From: Saccharothrix deserti
Lineage (GTDB): Bacteria; Actinomycetota; Actinomycetes; Mycobacteriales; Pseudonocardiaceae
Assembly (NCBI RefSeq): GCF_009769385.1
Contig: NZ_VKAB01000008.1
Location: 186,001 to 250,000 of the forward strand
Direction: 5' to 3'
DNA length: 64,000 nucleotides
This document shows, one piece after another, positions 17,056 to 26,070 of this stretch. Both the position numbers and the translations under genes were made by a program. The notes beneath the pieces are model-generated. The model was not told the origin of the DNA, made no database searches, and saw only the letters and a program-made list of their open reading frames with translations. Position 1 is the first letter of the stretch, and each line of letters begins with the position of its first letter.

Positions 17056-18008
17056 TCGAGGTGCGCGACCTGCGTCGCGAGTTCACGCTCACCACGAAAG
17101 TCGGCCGCTTCAAACGAAAGAAACACACCGTTCGCGCGGTGGACTCGGTGAGTTTCGACATCGCGGCGGGCGAAGCCGTCGGCTACGTCGGCCCGAACGG
17201 CGCGGGCAAGTCCACCACCATCAAGATGCTCACCGGCATCCTGGTGCCGACCTCCGGGCACGTCCGGGTGTCCGGCGTGGACCCGTCACGGGCCAGGCGG
17301 GACCTGGCCAGGCGGATCGGCGTCGTCTTCGGCCAGCGCAGCCAGCTCTGGTGGGACCTGCCGCTGCGGGACAGCTTCGACCTGCTCCGCGCCATCTACC
17401 GGGTGCCGCGGCCCGATTACGAGACCCGGCTGCGGGAGTGCGTCGACCTGCTCGAACTCGGCCCGTTCCTGGACACCCCGGTCCGCCAGCTCTCCCTCGG
17501 CCAGCGGATGCGCGGCGAGGTCACCGCGGCCCTGCTGCACGGCCCCGAGCTGCTGGTCCTGGACGAGCCAACGATCGGCCTCGACCTGGAGTCGAAGGAA
17601 CGCCTGCGCGAGTTCCTGGCCGAGCTCAACACCCAGCGCGGCACCACGCTCCTGCTCACCACGCACGACCTGGACGACATCGAGCGGCTGTGCCCGCGGC
17701 TGGTGGTGATCGACCGCGGCACGGTCCTCGCCGACGGCCCCCTGGACGAACTGCGCGCCGAGGTCGCCCCGGAACGCGTCCTCGTCGTGGACCTGGAGAA
17801 GCCGACCGAGGGCCTGGACGACCTGCCCGGCGTCACCACCACCCGGACCGAGCTGAACGGCCTGCGCCACCACCTCACGTTCCGCCGCGCCGACACCACG
17901 GCGGCGGCCCTCATCTCGGCCGTCGCGGCCCGCGCCGAGGTGCACGATTTGGTGGTCGTCGAGCCTGAAATCGACGACGTGGTGCGTCGTCTGTACGCGC
18001 GTCGGTAG
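17052..18008 (+). CDS. ABC transporter ATP-binding protein
   Basis: A 318-residue NatA/DrrA-like ATPase energising the two preceding permeases. Walker A GPNGAGKST, Q-loop region VVFGQRSQLWWDLP, signature LSLGQRMRGE, Walker B LLVLDEPTIGLD and switch His in TTHDLDDIERL are all present. The QRSQLWW stretch is typical of the ATPases that accompany DUF990-type permeases. The start ATG overlaps the permease stop by four bases. The C-terminal 80 residues form the usual regulatory extension. Confidence 0.93.
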   Translation: MIEVRDLRREFTLTTKVGRFKRKKHTVRAVDSVSFDIAAGEAVGYVGPNGAGKSTTIKMLTGILVPTSGHVRVSGVDPSRARRDLARRIGVVFGQRSQLWWDLPLRDSFDLLRAIYRVPRPDYETRLRECVDLLELGPFLDTPVRQLSLGQRMRGEVTAALLHGPELLVLDEPTIGLDLESKERLREFLAELNTQRGTTLLLTTHDLDDIERLCPRLVVIDRGTVLADGPLDELRAEVAPERVLVVDLEKPTEGLDDLPGVTTTRTELNGLRHHLTFRRADTTAAALISAVAARAEVHDLVVVEPEIDDVVRRLYARR

Positions 18009-18046
18009 AGTCGGACGAAACGGTCAACGTAGAACGGGAGCTCCTC

Positions 18047-18442
18047 ATGCGTGCAGGTCGTCCGGTAGCCACCCTCCTGCTGGCAATGGGGCTCGTCGGC
18101 GCGGTGTCCGGCTGTGAGGCCGTCCAGCAGGCCTCGGACACGGCCAACCAGGTCGGCCAGGCCGCGGACAAGGCAACGCTGTGCATCGAAGCGCTCAAGC
18201 TCGCGGGCTTCACCCCCGACGCCACCGACCCGCAGAAGGCGCTGGAAGAGACCCAGAAGAAGGCCCAGGAGCTGAACGACCTCGCGGCCAAGGCCGGCGA
18301 CGCCACGCTCCAGGACGCCATCACCGGCGTCTCCGACACCATGGCCAAGGTGACGCTGGAAGACCTGAACCCGGCCAACATCGCGACCTGGTCGCAGCAG
18401 AAGTTGGACCAGGTGGCGAAGTTGTCAAGCGCCTGCGGCTGA
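18047..18442 (+). CDS. Small lipoprotein (spanin2-like family name)
   Basis: A 131-residue predicted lipoprotein: signal peptide MRAGRPVATLLLAMGLVGA and lipobox VSGC with the lipid-attached Cys near residue 25. The mature part is helical and Lys/Glu/Asp rich (KALEETQKKAQELNDLAAKA), probably a short coiled coil, with one later Cys (LCIEALKLAGFTPD) and a C-terminal SACG. Similar actinobacterial proteins carry the database name bacteriophage spanin2 family; a lysis role is not implied here because no phage genes are near. It follows the ABC exporter by 38 bases after a good GGGAG ribosome site. Confidence 0.7.
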   Translation: MRAGRPVATLLLAMGLVGAVSGCEAVQQASDTANQVGQAADKATLCIEALKLAGFTPDATDPQKALEETQKKAQELNDLAAKAGDATLQDAITGVSDTMAKVTLEDLNPANIATWSQQKLDQVAKLSSACG

Positions 18443-18509
18443 GCGGAAACGTCAGGCTGTCGGTACCTTCGGAACAGTCCTACGCTGTGACGCACCGGAG
18501 GTGTTGCAG

Positions 18510-18740
18510 ATGCACGCGACAGTAGGCGACCGGTTGCACGTCCACAGCCGCACGGTGGGTCTCGACGACACGATCGGCGAGATCCTCGAAGTCCGCGGTA
18601 CGGAAGGTGCACCCCCATATCTGGTCCGGTTCCCCGACGGCCACGAAGGGCTGGTCTACCCCGGCCCCGACAGCCTGGTCGAGCCCCGGACCTCTTCTGA
18701 ATCACCCAGCAGGACCAAGGATTCGAGCTCGACGCGGTAG
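18510..18740 (+). CDS. DUF1918 domain protein
   Basis: A 76-residue protein with the DUF1918 pattern: MHATVGDRLHVHSRTVGLDD, GEILEVRGTEGAPPYLVRF, then DGHEGLVYPGPDSLVE, an SH3-like beta-barrel of about 58 residues common in actinobacteria. GGAGGT lies nine bases before the ATG at 18510; an in-frame GTG at 18501 is an alternative. The last 28 codons, beyond the domain, overlap the convergent TetR gene by 85 bases and are Ser/Arg rich. Function unknown. Confidence 0.8.
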   Translation: MHATVGDRLHVHSRTVGLDDTIGEILEVRGTEGAPPYLVRFPDGHEGLVYPGPDSLVEPRTSSESPSRTKDSSSTR

Positions 18741-19366
18741 AGCAGCGCCGGATCGATTCCCATCGGCCCGAACTGACCGGAAACCTCCAGGCTGAGCACC
18801 CCGTGCAGCCTGGTGAACCCGCGCAGGCCGGTGAGCAGCACGGCGGGGGGCACGCCCCCCTCGCCGCGCGAGTTCGCCCACGCCACGAGCTGAGCGTCCA
18901 GTGTGGACGGCTCAGCCGTGGCGCCCGCGCGGCCCTCGTGCGGTAGCACGCTCAGGAACGCGCTCATGGTGCGGTGCGCGGCCATGATGGTGTCGTCCGG
19001 CGCCTGGTAGCCCGGCAGCGGCGTGCCGAACAGCAGCAGGTACCGGTGCGGCTGGCCGACGGCCCACGACCGGAAACTCTCCCCGAACGCACGCACCCGA
19101 TCAGGCGGTTCCGCGCCCTCCGACGCCGCGACCGCCGCCTCCACCGCGTCCGCGAGGTCGTGCCACGCGTCCCGGACGAGTTCGTTGAGCAGGTCGTCGC
19201 GCCCCTTGAAGTACCGGTAGAGCGCGGGACCCGTCACGCCCATGCGCTTGGCGATGGCGTTGACCGAGACCCCGGCGATGCCCTGCTCCGCCAACTGCTC
19301 CAGCGCGATGCGCTTGGCTTCGACCTTCGTCTCCTCGCGGAACCTCTCGCGACGAACGTTGACCAC
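18656..19366 (-). CDS. TetR/AcrR-family regulator
   Basis: A 236-residue repressor. The N-terminal HTH (ALEQLAEQGIAGVSVNAIAK, then GPALYRYFKGRDDLLNELV) is standard TetR; the C-terminal part resembles the TetR_C_13/WHG type (FRSWAVGQPHRYLLLFGTPLPGY). It is transcribed away from a NAD-dependent dehydratase-like gene, and an operator-like set of repeats lies between them, so it most likely represses that gene and itself. Its 3' end overlaps the convergent DUF1918 gene by 85 bases. Confidence 0.9.
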   Translation of the reverse strand: MVNVRRERFREETKVEAKRIALEQLAEQGIAGVSVNAIAKRMGVTGPALYRYFKGRDDLLNELVRDAWHDLADAVEAAVAASEGAEPPDRVRAFGESFRSWAVGQPHRYLLLFGTPLPGYQAPDDTIMAAHRTMSAFLSVLPHEGRAGATAEPSTLDAQLVAWANSRGEGGVPPAVLLTGLRGFTRLHGVLSLEVSGQFGPMGIDPALLYRVELESLVLLGDSEEVRGSTRLSGPG

Positions 19367-19378
19367 TTCCCGACCTCC

Positions 19379-19435
19379 TTGACAAACACACCCTAACTTG
19401 TGTTAGAACTTCTAACAGCAGTAAGAAGCTAACAC
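19379..19435 (+). promoter_or_regulatory. Promoter and TetR-type operator before the dehydratase-like gene
   Basis: A perfect -35 box TTGACA at 19379-19384 is followed about 18 bases later by TTAGAA. The -10 region overlaps a palindrome GTTAGA-ACT-TCTAAC (19402-19416), and a wider inverted repeat GTGTTAG (19400-19406) and CTAACAC (19429-19435) encloses it. This is a typical TetR repression layout. Confidence 0.7.
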
Positions 19436-19446
19436 GAGGAGGAGCC

Positions 19447-20355
19447 ATGACGGTGGTCGTTCTGGGAGCGGGCCGGGGCATCGGGCGCGAGATCACCCGG
19501 CAGCTGGTGGCCGCCGGCAGAGAGGTCCGGGCTGTCACCCGATCGGGTGGAGTTCCGGAGGGTGCGCAGGACGTGCGCGGCGACCTCATGGACCGGGCGT
19601 CGACGATCAAGGCCGTCGAGGGCGCGTCGGTGATCCACCTGGCCGCGAACGTGCCGTACCCGAACTGGCAGGAGATGTTGCCGACGATGGTCGAGAACAC
19701 CATCGCCGCAGCTGAGGCCGTGGGCGCCAAGATCGTGTTCGCGGACAACCTGTACGCGTACGGCCCGGTGTCAGGGCAGTTCGACGAGACCACGCCGGAA
19801 CGGCCGGTCGGCCCCAAGGAGAAGCTGCGCAGCGAGCTGGGCAAGCGCTTGCGGCAGGCGTCCGTGCCGGTCACGACCTGCCGGTCGTCGGACTACTACG
19901 GGCCGGGCGGCATCGGCTCGCTGCCCGGCGAGCTGGTGATCAAGCCGATGACCCGGGGCAAGGCGGCGATGTGGTTCTGGTCGCTGGACATCCCGCACAC
20001 GTTCGCCTACCTCGCCGACACCGCGCGGGCGCAGATCGTGCTGGGCGACGACGAGCGGGCCGACGGGAGGATCTGGCACACGCCGGCCGCCGAGACGCTG
20101 ACCGTGCGGGAGTTCGTCGCGCTGACCGGACGGGTGCTGGGCAACGCGCGCAAGCCGATGCGGCTGCCTGCGGCGGCCGTCACCGTGACCGCGCTGTTCG
20201 ACAAGAGGCTGCGCGGCGCGCGGGAGATGGACCACCAGCGGACCAGCCCGTGGGTGGTGGACCACTCCGCCTACGAGGCCACGTTCGGGCCTCTGCCGGT
20301 CACCCCGCACGAGCAGGCGATCGAGGAAACCGTGCGGTGGTACCGATCCGCGTGA
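19447..20355 (+). CDS. NAD(P)-dependent epimerase/dehydratase-like protein
   Basis: A 302-residue extended/atypical SDR. It begins with a Rossmann motif (VVVLGAGRGIGREITRQLVA), a variant of GxxGxxG, then GDLMDRASTIKAVEGA and VIHLAANVPYPNW, and a DNLYAYGPV segment supplying the catalytic-type Tyr. A SDYYGPGGIG stretch follows. The ATG has GAGGAGGAG upstream. It is divergent from a TetR repressor with operator between, so it is probably induced by a small molecule, perhaps its substrate. Substrate unknown. Confidence 0.85.
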   Translation: MTVVVLGAGRGIGREITRQLVAAGREVRAVTRSGGVPEGAQDVRGDLMDRASTIKAVEGASVIHLAANVPYPNWQEMLPTMVENTIAAAEAVGAKIVFADNLYAYGPVSGQFDETTPERPVGPKEKLRSELGKRLRQASVPVTTCRSSDYYGPGGIGSLPGELVIKPMTRGKAAMWFWSLDIPHTFAYLADTARAQIVLGDDERADGRIWHTPAAETLTVREFVALTGRVLGNARKPMRLPAAAVTVTALFDKRLRGAREMDHQRTSPWVVDHSAYEATFGPLPVTPHEQAIEETVRWYRSA

Positions 20356-20421
20356 CCGCCGGCGCGGCGGCGTGAGCGAAACGGCAACCCGGTGACGCTC
20401 CCGCCTGCCGCAGGCAATGAG

Positions 20422-21243
20422 TCAGCCGAGGATCGTGCTGATCAACTCGTCGGCCAGCGCGGGCGTCGCCGCGGCGATGCCCGACCACCGGCGGGACAGG
20501 TCCAGGTCGAAGGTCAACGGCCGGCCGCGCAGGTCCAGCAGTGCTCCCCCGGCCGCGGGCACGGTCACCAGGGCGGCGATGAGGTCCATCAGCCGGTGGG
20601 TGTCCGAGCCGGGGTCCGCGAAGGCGTCCACCGAGCCCTCGGCGACCAACGCCGTCTCCAGGCACGTCGTGGACAGGATCCGGACCCGGTCGGCCTCGTT
20701 CGCCACCCGCATCCAGGCCTCCTCGGTGCCCCGCTTCGGCCGCATCATGCAGACCGAGGCGCCCTTGAGCGCGGTGCGGCCGGTCGTGCGGAACGGCGTG
20801 GGCCTGCCCGCGTGCGCCGACCACGCGCGGCCGGTGTCGAACCAGACGGTGAGGGCTTCGACCGGCTCGTCGTCGATCACCAGGGCGCCCGCGAAGCACG
20901 ACAGCGGCACGCCGAGGGCGGCGTTCGCGGAACCGTCCACCGGGTCGATCACGAGCGTGGCGGCCGAACCGTTGTCGATGAACCCGGCCTCCTCGGACAG
21001 CAGGTTCGCGCCCGCCTGCGCGGCGGCCTCGGCGATCGCGGCCTCCACGATCGCGTCCACCCGCATGGTCGGCGTGCCGTCCGCGCCGTCGGCGACCTCC
21101 TCGCGCAGCTGCACGCGGGTGAACTCACGGCGTGCTCCGCCGTAGGCGCGGGAGGCGGCGAGCGCGGTGGCGGCGAGGGCGGGGTGCACGTCGGCGGGCA
21201 GGTCGGGCGTGGGCACGGGCCACTGGTTCATGACCCCAAACAT
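20422..21243 (-). CDS. Inositol monophosphatase family protein
   Basis: A 273-residue Mg2+-dependent phosphatase of the IMPase/FIG superfamily. Metal-site motifs: LLSEEAG (Glu-Glu), VIDPVDGSANA (Asp-Pro-x-Asp-Gly), and a C-terminal region with a GGALLDLRGRPL stretch in place of the classic WDxAAG. The missing WD suggests a diverged specificity. ATG at 21243 (MFGVMNQW) or 21231 (MNQWPVP) are possible starts; neither has a strong ribosome site. It lies downstream of mdh beyond a strong hairpin and so may be separately transcribed. Confidence 0.82.
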   Translation of the reverse strand: MFGVMNQWPVPTPDLPADVHPALAATALAASRAYGGARREFTRVQLREEVADGADGTPTMRVDAIVEAAIAEAAAQAGANLLSEEAGFIDNGSAATLVIDPVDGSANAALGVPLSCFAGALVIDDEPVEALTVWFDTGRAWSAHAGRPTPFRTTGRTALKGASVCMMRPKRGTEEAWMRVANEADRVRILSTTCLETALVAEGSVDAFADPGSDTHRLMDLIAALVTVPAAGGALLDLRGRPLTFDLDLSRRWSGIAAATPALADELISTILG

Positions 21244-21244
21244 G

Positions 21245-21279
21245 CCACGAGAGGGCCACCGGTGGCGGCCCTCTCGTGG
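21245..21279 (-). terminator. Terminator hairpin after mdh
   Basis: A perfect 13-bp inverted repeat (21245-21257 with 21267-21279, loop of nine bases) between mdh and the phosphatase gene on the minus strand. It is two bases upstream of the phosphatase start codon, so that gene probably starts from its own signal or by read-through. Confidence 0.7.
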
Positions 21280-21286
21280 GGTACGA

Positions 21287-22373
<1,087 letters not shown>

Positions 22374-22459
22374 TCAGCGGCGGTCTCTACTCCGGGACCG
22401 CGCACCGGGCGGGTTACCCGGCAGGTCGGAGGTTACCAACTGGCGAACGATGACAAGGT

Positions 22460-23053
22460 GTGACAGTGGACATCATCGGCGAGGACTACTCGGACGCGGT
22501 CATGTACGGGCAGAAGTGGGAGGGTCGGTCGTTCGTCGGGTGCGACTTCACCGAGGCCGACATGCGGGGGCTGGTGACGTCCGGGTGCACGTTCACCGAG
22601 TGCACGTTCGACCGGACCGACCTGGGCGAGTCCTCGCACACGGCCACCGCGTTCCGGTCGTGCCGGTTCGACCGGGCGGTGCTCGCGTCGACCAGGTTCA
22701 CCTCGTGCTCGTGGCTCGGGTCGACGTTCGTGGACTGCGCGATGCGGCCGATCACGTTGGAGGAGACCGATCTCACGCTGGCCGGGCTGTCCGGCGCACG
22801 GCTGCCGAAGGCGTCGCTGCGCGGGATGCGGTTGCGCGAGGCCAACCTGCAGGACGCCGACCTGCGCGACGCGGACCTGCGCGAGGCCGACCTGACCGGC
22901 GCCCGGTTGCTGGGGTGCCGGCTGGAGGGGACCGACCTGCGCGGGGCGCGGCTGGACGCCGACGGGCTCGTCCAGGCCACCCTGCGCGGTGCGCGGGTGG
23001 ACCTGGACACGGCCGTCGCCTTCGCCGCCGCGCACGGGTTGCGCGTCGAGTAG
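22460..23053 (+). CDS. Pentapeptide repeat protein
   Basis: A 197-residue right-handed quadrilateral beta-helix protein. Pentapeptide units of the A(D/N)LXX kind run through most of it: FTEADM, CTFTECTFDRTDL in the first half, then REANLQDADLRDADLREADL and GTDLRGARLDADGL. Such proteins can mimic DNA and protect gyrase (Qnr/MfpA) or have unrelated roles. There is no signal peptide. Start GTG at 22460, with a second in-frame GTG at 22466. Two halves joined near residue 100 resemble Qnr/MfpA-type size, but no diagnostic loop is visible, so a resistance role is not claimed. Confidence 0.85.
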   Translation: MTVDIIGEDYSDAVMYGQKWEGRSFVGCDFTEADMRGLVTSGCTFTECTFDRTDLGESSHTATAFRSCRFDRAVLASTRFTSCSWLGSTFVDCAMRPITLEETDLTLAGLSGARLPKASLRGMRLREANLQDADLRDADLREADLTGARLLGCRLEGTDLRGARLDADGLVQATLRGARVDLDTAVAFAAAHGLRVE

Positions 23054-23071
23054 CGCCGGCGGGCTCGGGCC

Positions 23072-25996
23072 TCAGTGGGTCGGTGCCTCCTGGTTGGCGA
23101 CCTCGACCAGCACACCGTCGGCGATCATCTCGTCGATCGTCTTCGGCATCAGGTAGGCCGTGCCGCCGCCGGGCTGCTCGAACCACGGCACCGCGACACC
23201 GGTCAGCACCTCGACCGGTCGGCGCAGGCGGTAGACGTGGTAGGGGCGGTTGACCCAGGACGGCACCAGCGAGCGCTGGGCGAACGGGGTGCCCGCCGCG
23301 TAGACGAGGTTGCCCTCGCCCTCGCCGAAGCGGTCCACCTCCATGCCCGGCGGCAGCTCCACCATCTTCTTGTGCCGGAACAGGGTGAGCGGCGGTTCGC
23401 CGTTCATCGGGCTGATCGGCCAGCTCCGCTGGGGCTTGGCCTCCTGGGTGGACGTCGCGGCGCCCGACGACTGGGCCGCCTGCACCGGGATCGGGGCCTG
23501 TGCGGGCGGTTCGACCGGCGGGCGCTGCGGCGGCGGCCCGGGACGACGCGGCGGTTCCTCGCGGAACCCGTTGTTCATCGGCGGACGCGGGCGCTGCTGG
23601 GGCGGCGGTGGTGGCATCGGGGCCGGGCGGGGTGCGCGGCGGTTGGTCAGCATCAGCTTGCCGACCAGGTAGGCGGCGGCGTCGTCGAGGCGGTCGAAGC
23701 GGACCGGGTTCGTGGGGCCGTGGTCGAACCACGACACCTCCCAGTCCTGGCCCTCGGTGCGCAGCAGCCAGGTGCGGTCGGCGGGCTCGCCGAACCGGTA
23801 GGCGGCGGGCGGCACGTCGAGTTCGTCCAGCGCGCGGCGGATGCCGGACAGCTCGCGCTCCTCGTCCGGCGTGACCTGGCGGGGCTCGACGGGCTTCGGC
23901 TGCTGGACCGGTGCCGGTGCCGGCGGCGGCGGCGGTGGTGGCGGCGGGGTCAGGCTCGGGGCCGGGGGCGGGGTCGGCGTCACGTCGTCGAACAGCTCGA
24001 TCGCGGCGGCGAACTGGGTCGCCTGATCCGCGAACGGCGGCGGCACCTGCTCGACGAAATGCTGCTCGTCACGCTCGGCGCGCTCGTTGCGCTCGGCGAA
24101 CTGCGACTCGTTCCGCGATTCGTCGCGGGACTCCTCGCGGGACTCGAACCTCGTCTCGTCCTGCTCACCGAACGGCGGCTCGTTCGGGTCGCCGAACGCC
24201 TGCTCGGCGTGCTCCTCGAACCGGGAGTCGGCACGGCCGTCGGCTCGCCCGTCGAACCCGGCTTCGTCCCGCTCGACCACGCCCTGCTCGGCGTGGTCAC
24301 CGAACGGCGAACCGCCCGGCTCGGAGAACTGCGACTCGTTCGCCTCGCCGAAGTGCGAGGCGAAGCGGTTGTCGTCGTGCTCGGCGAACTGCTCGTCGTT
24401 CCGCCCCGCGAAGTGCGGATCGGTGTGCTCGGTGTGCTCGGCGTGCCCGGTGAACTGCGGCTCGGCGTGCTGGTCCTGCTCGGTGAAGTGCGCCTCGGCC
24501 CGTTCCGGCGCGTACATCCGGCCCTGGTCGACCTCGAACTCGGCGGTGACCTCCGCCTCGTCGGCTTCGTCGGCCTCGTGCCGCACGTCGGCCTCGGCGG
24601 CCGGTTCCTCGACCGGTTGCGGCTCGTGCTCGGCCGGCTGCTCGTACGCGGGCTGTTCGTAGGCCTGCTGTTCGTAGGCCTGCTGCTCGTGGGCCTGCTC
24701 GTGGGCCGGCTCGTCGGTGACCGCCTCGACCTCGGTGGTCTCCTCGGCGGGCTCGGTGTCCGGCTCCTCTTCGTCGAACGGGCTCCAGGTCTGGGTGTCG
24801 TTCAGCTCCCGCTCGTACGCGGCGGGTGCGAACAGGTCCATCCCGTCCACGTAGGACTCACGCCGGTACCGGTCGTCGATCACCGGGCCGTCCTCGTCGA
24901 ACCGCACCCGGTACGGCGGGCCCTCCTGGGCGTACTCGATGACGTCCGGCTTCAGCTCGGCGAGGTTCGCGGTCTCCTCGACGCCCACCGGCGAGCCGTG
25001 CTCCTCGGCCGACTCCGGCGCGCTGTCCGCGGCCGGCTCCGGCAGCGGCGCGGGTACCGTCGCGCCGACCTCGACCGGAGGCTCGACCGGCGTCACGACG
25101 GGCTCGACCATCGGCAGCGGGGTGCCCTGCGGCGCGGCGGGCGCACCCAGGTTCGCCGCCGCGGCGACCCGTGCCTCCTCGGTCACCTCGGGCAGCACGA
25201 AGTCCTGCGCCTTGGCCCGCTCCACCAGCTCCGGCTCCGGCGGCACGCCGTAGATCCGCAGGTAGTAGCCGACCGCGGCGGGCCAGATCCAGTGACCGTC
25301 GGTCTGGAACGCCACCGGCACCACCGCCGGCGCGTCCGGGTTCAGCACGTCCGCGTCGAACCCGCGCCCGATCACCGCGACCGGCGCCCGGTCCAGGTAG
25401 TTCAGCAGCAGGTCGTGGTCCGCCTCGTCGACCGGCGGCCGGTTCACCGACGGACGACCACCCGGACCCGCGCCGTCGAACACCCGGGCCGTGCGGAACG
25501 CCCGCGGCGGCTGCGGCTGGTCACGGGGCGGCTGCGGCTGCGGTGACTGCTGCGGTGACTGCTGGAGGCGTCGACGCAGCCAGTCCGGCACGTTCTCGTC
25601 GGTGCGCGGGAAGAACCGCATCTCGTCCAGGTACGCCTGCTGCGGCGGTGGCGTGGTCCAGGTCGGCTCGGCGCGGTCGAAGTCCAGGTTGTAGCTGGAC
25701 GGGTGGTCGAGCTGGTACCGGGCGTTGGACCAGCTGCCACGGCCCTCCCGGTACATGCCCGCGCGCAGCCGCGAGAACAAGCCGGCCACCTCGTGCGGCG
25801 GCGACCACGGGCGCATGGCGCCGTCGACCGTCCGCACCTCGGCGGCCAGCTCGAAGTACCGGCCGGTCGCGCGGTACTCCGCCGTCACGTGCCGCCACTC
25901 CTCCGGAGCGGCTCTCATCAGCGTCAGGCCGATCTGCTTGACCAGCGCATCCTGCTCGGTCGGGTTCAGCGGCTTCAGCTCGGACACGTGCAACAT
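23072..25996 (-). CDS. Large TNT-domain protein with N-terminal immunity-like domain, 974 aa
   Basis: Third gene of the TNT group. Residues 1-142 resemble a YezG/DUF600-type immunity fold, ending in the shared signature FDRAEPTW...FFPRTDENVPDWLR. Residues 170-290 hold a second shared domain (VVPVAFQTDGHWIWPAAVGYYLR). An acidic His/Phe/Glu-rich low-complexity stretch spans about 400-690. A small domain follows at 710-785 (LDELDVPPAAYRFGEPADRT), then a Pro-rich linker. A C-terminal TNT domain (868-968) has DRFGEGEGN, the YHVYRL His and WFEQPGGGTAY Gln, the residues linked to NAD hydrolysis in the CpnT family. There is no signal peptide. It has the same layout as the 501-residue neighbour, so it is a paralogue with an inserted linker. 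Whether it is toxin, decoy or self-inhibited enzyme is open. Confidence 0.82.
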   Translation of the reverse strand: MLHVSELKPLNPTEQDALVKQIGLTLMRAAPEEWRHVTAEYRATGRYFELAAEVRTVDGAMRPWSPPHEVAGLFSRLRAGMYREGRGSWSNARYQLDHPSSYNLDFDRAEPTWTTPPPQQAYLDEMRFFPRTDENVPDWLRRRLQQSPQQSPQPQPPRDQPQPPRAFRTARVFDGAGPGGRPSVNRPPVDEADHDLLLNYLDRAPVAVIGRGFDADVLNPDAPAVVPVAFQTDGHWIWPAAVGYYLRIYGVPPEPELVERAKAQDFVLPEVTEEARVAAAANLGAPAAPQGTPLPMVEPVVTPVEPPVEVGATVPAPLPEPAADSAPESAEEHGSPVGVEETANLAELKPDVIEYAQEGPPYRVRFDEDGPVIDDRYRRESYVDGMDLFAPAAYERELNDTQTWSPFDEEEPDTEPAEETTEVEAVTDEPAHEQAHEQQAYEQQAYEQPAYEQPAEHEPQPVEEPAAEADVRHEADEADEAEVTAEFEVDQGRMYAPERAEAHFTEQDQHAEPQFTGHAEHTEHTDPHFAGRNDEQFAEHDDNRFASHFGEANESQFSEPGGSPFGDHAEQGVVERDEAGFDGRADGRADSRFEEHAEQAFGDPNEPPFGEQDETRFESREESRDESRNESQFAERNERAERDEQHFVEQVPPPFADQATQFAAAIELFDDVTPTPPPAPSLTPPPPPPPPPAPAPVQQPKPVEPRQVTPDEERELSGIRRALDELDVPPAAYRFGEPADRTWLLRTEGQDWEVSWFDHGPTNPVRFDRLDDAAAYLVGKLMLTNRRAPRPAPMPPPPPQQRPRPPMNNGFREEPPRRPGPPPQRPPVEPPAQAPIPVQAAQSSGAATSTQEAKPQRSWPISPMNGEPPLTLFRHKKMVELPPGMEVDRFGEGEGNLVYAAGTPFAQRSLVPSWVNRPYHVYRLRRPVEVLTGVAVPWFEQPGGGTAYLMPKTIDEMIADGVLVEVANQEAPTH

Positions 25997-26070
25997 CTTC
26001 CCCCGCGACTCCCCGTGGCCGCACGGTACCCCGCTGCGCCGAACGGACTAATGACGCGGCGCGACGGCCA

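Noticed and set aside
18047..18442. Prophage lysis gene
   Set aside because: The spanin2 name is only a family label; no holin, endolysin or structural phage genes are in the window.
22460..23053. Fluoroquinolone-resistance (Qnr/MfpA) gene
   Set aside because: Pentapeptide repeats alone do not show gyrase binding; no diagnostic loops are recognised and no other resistance gene is near.
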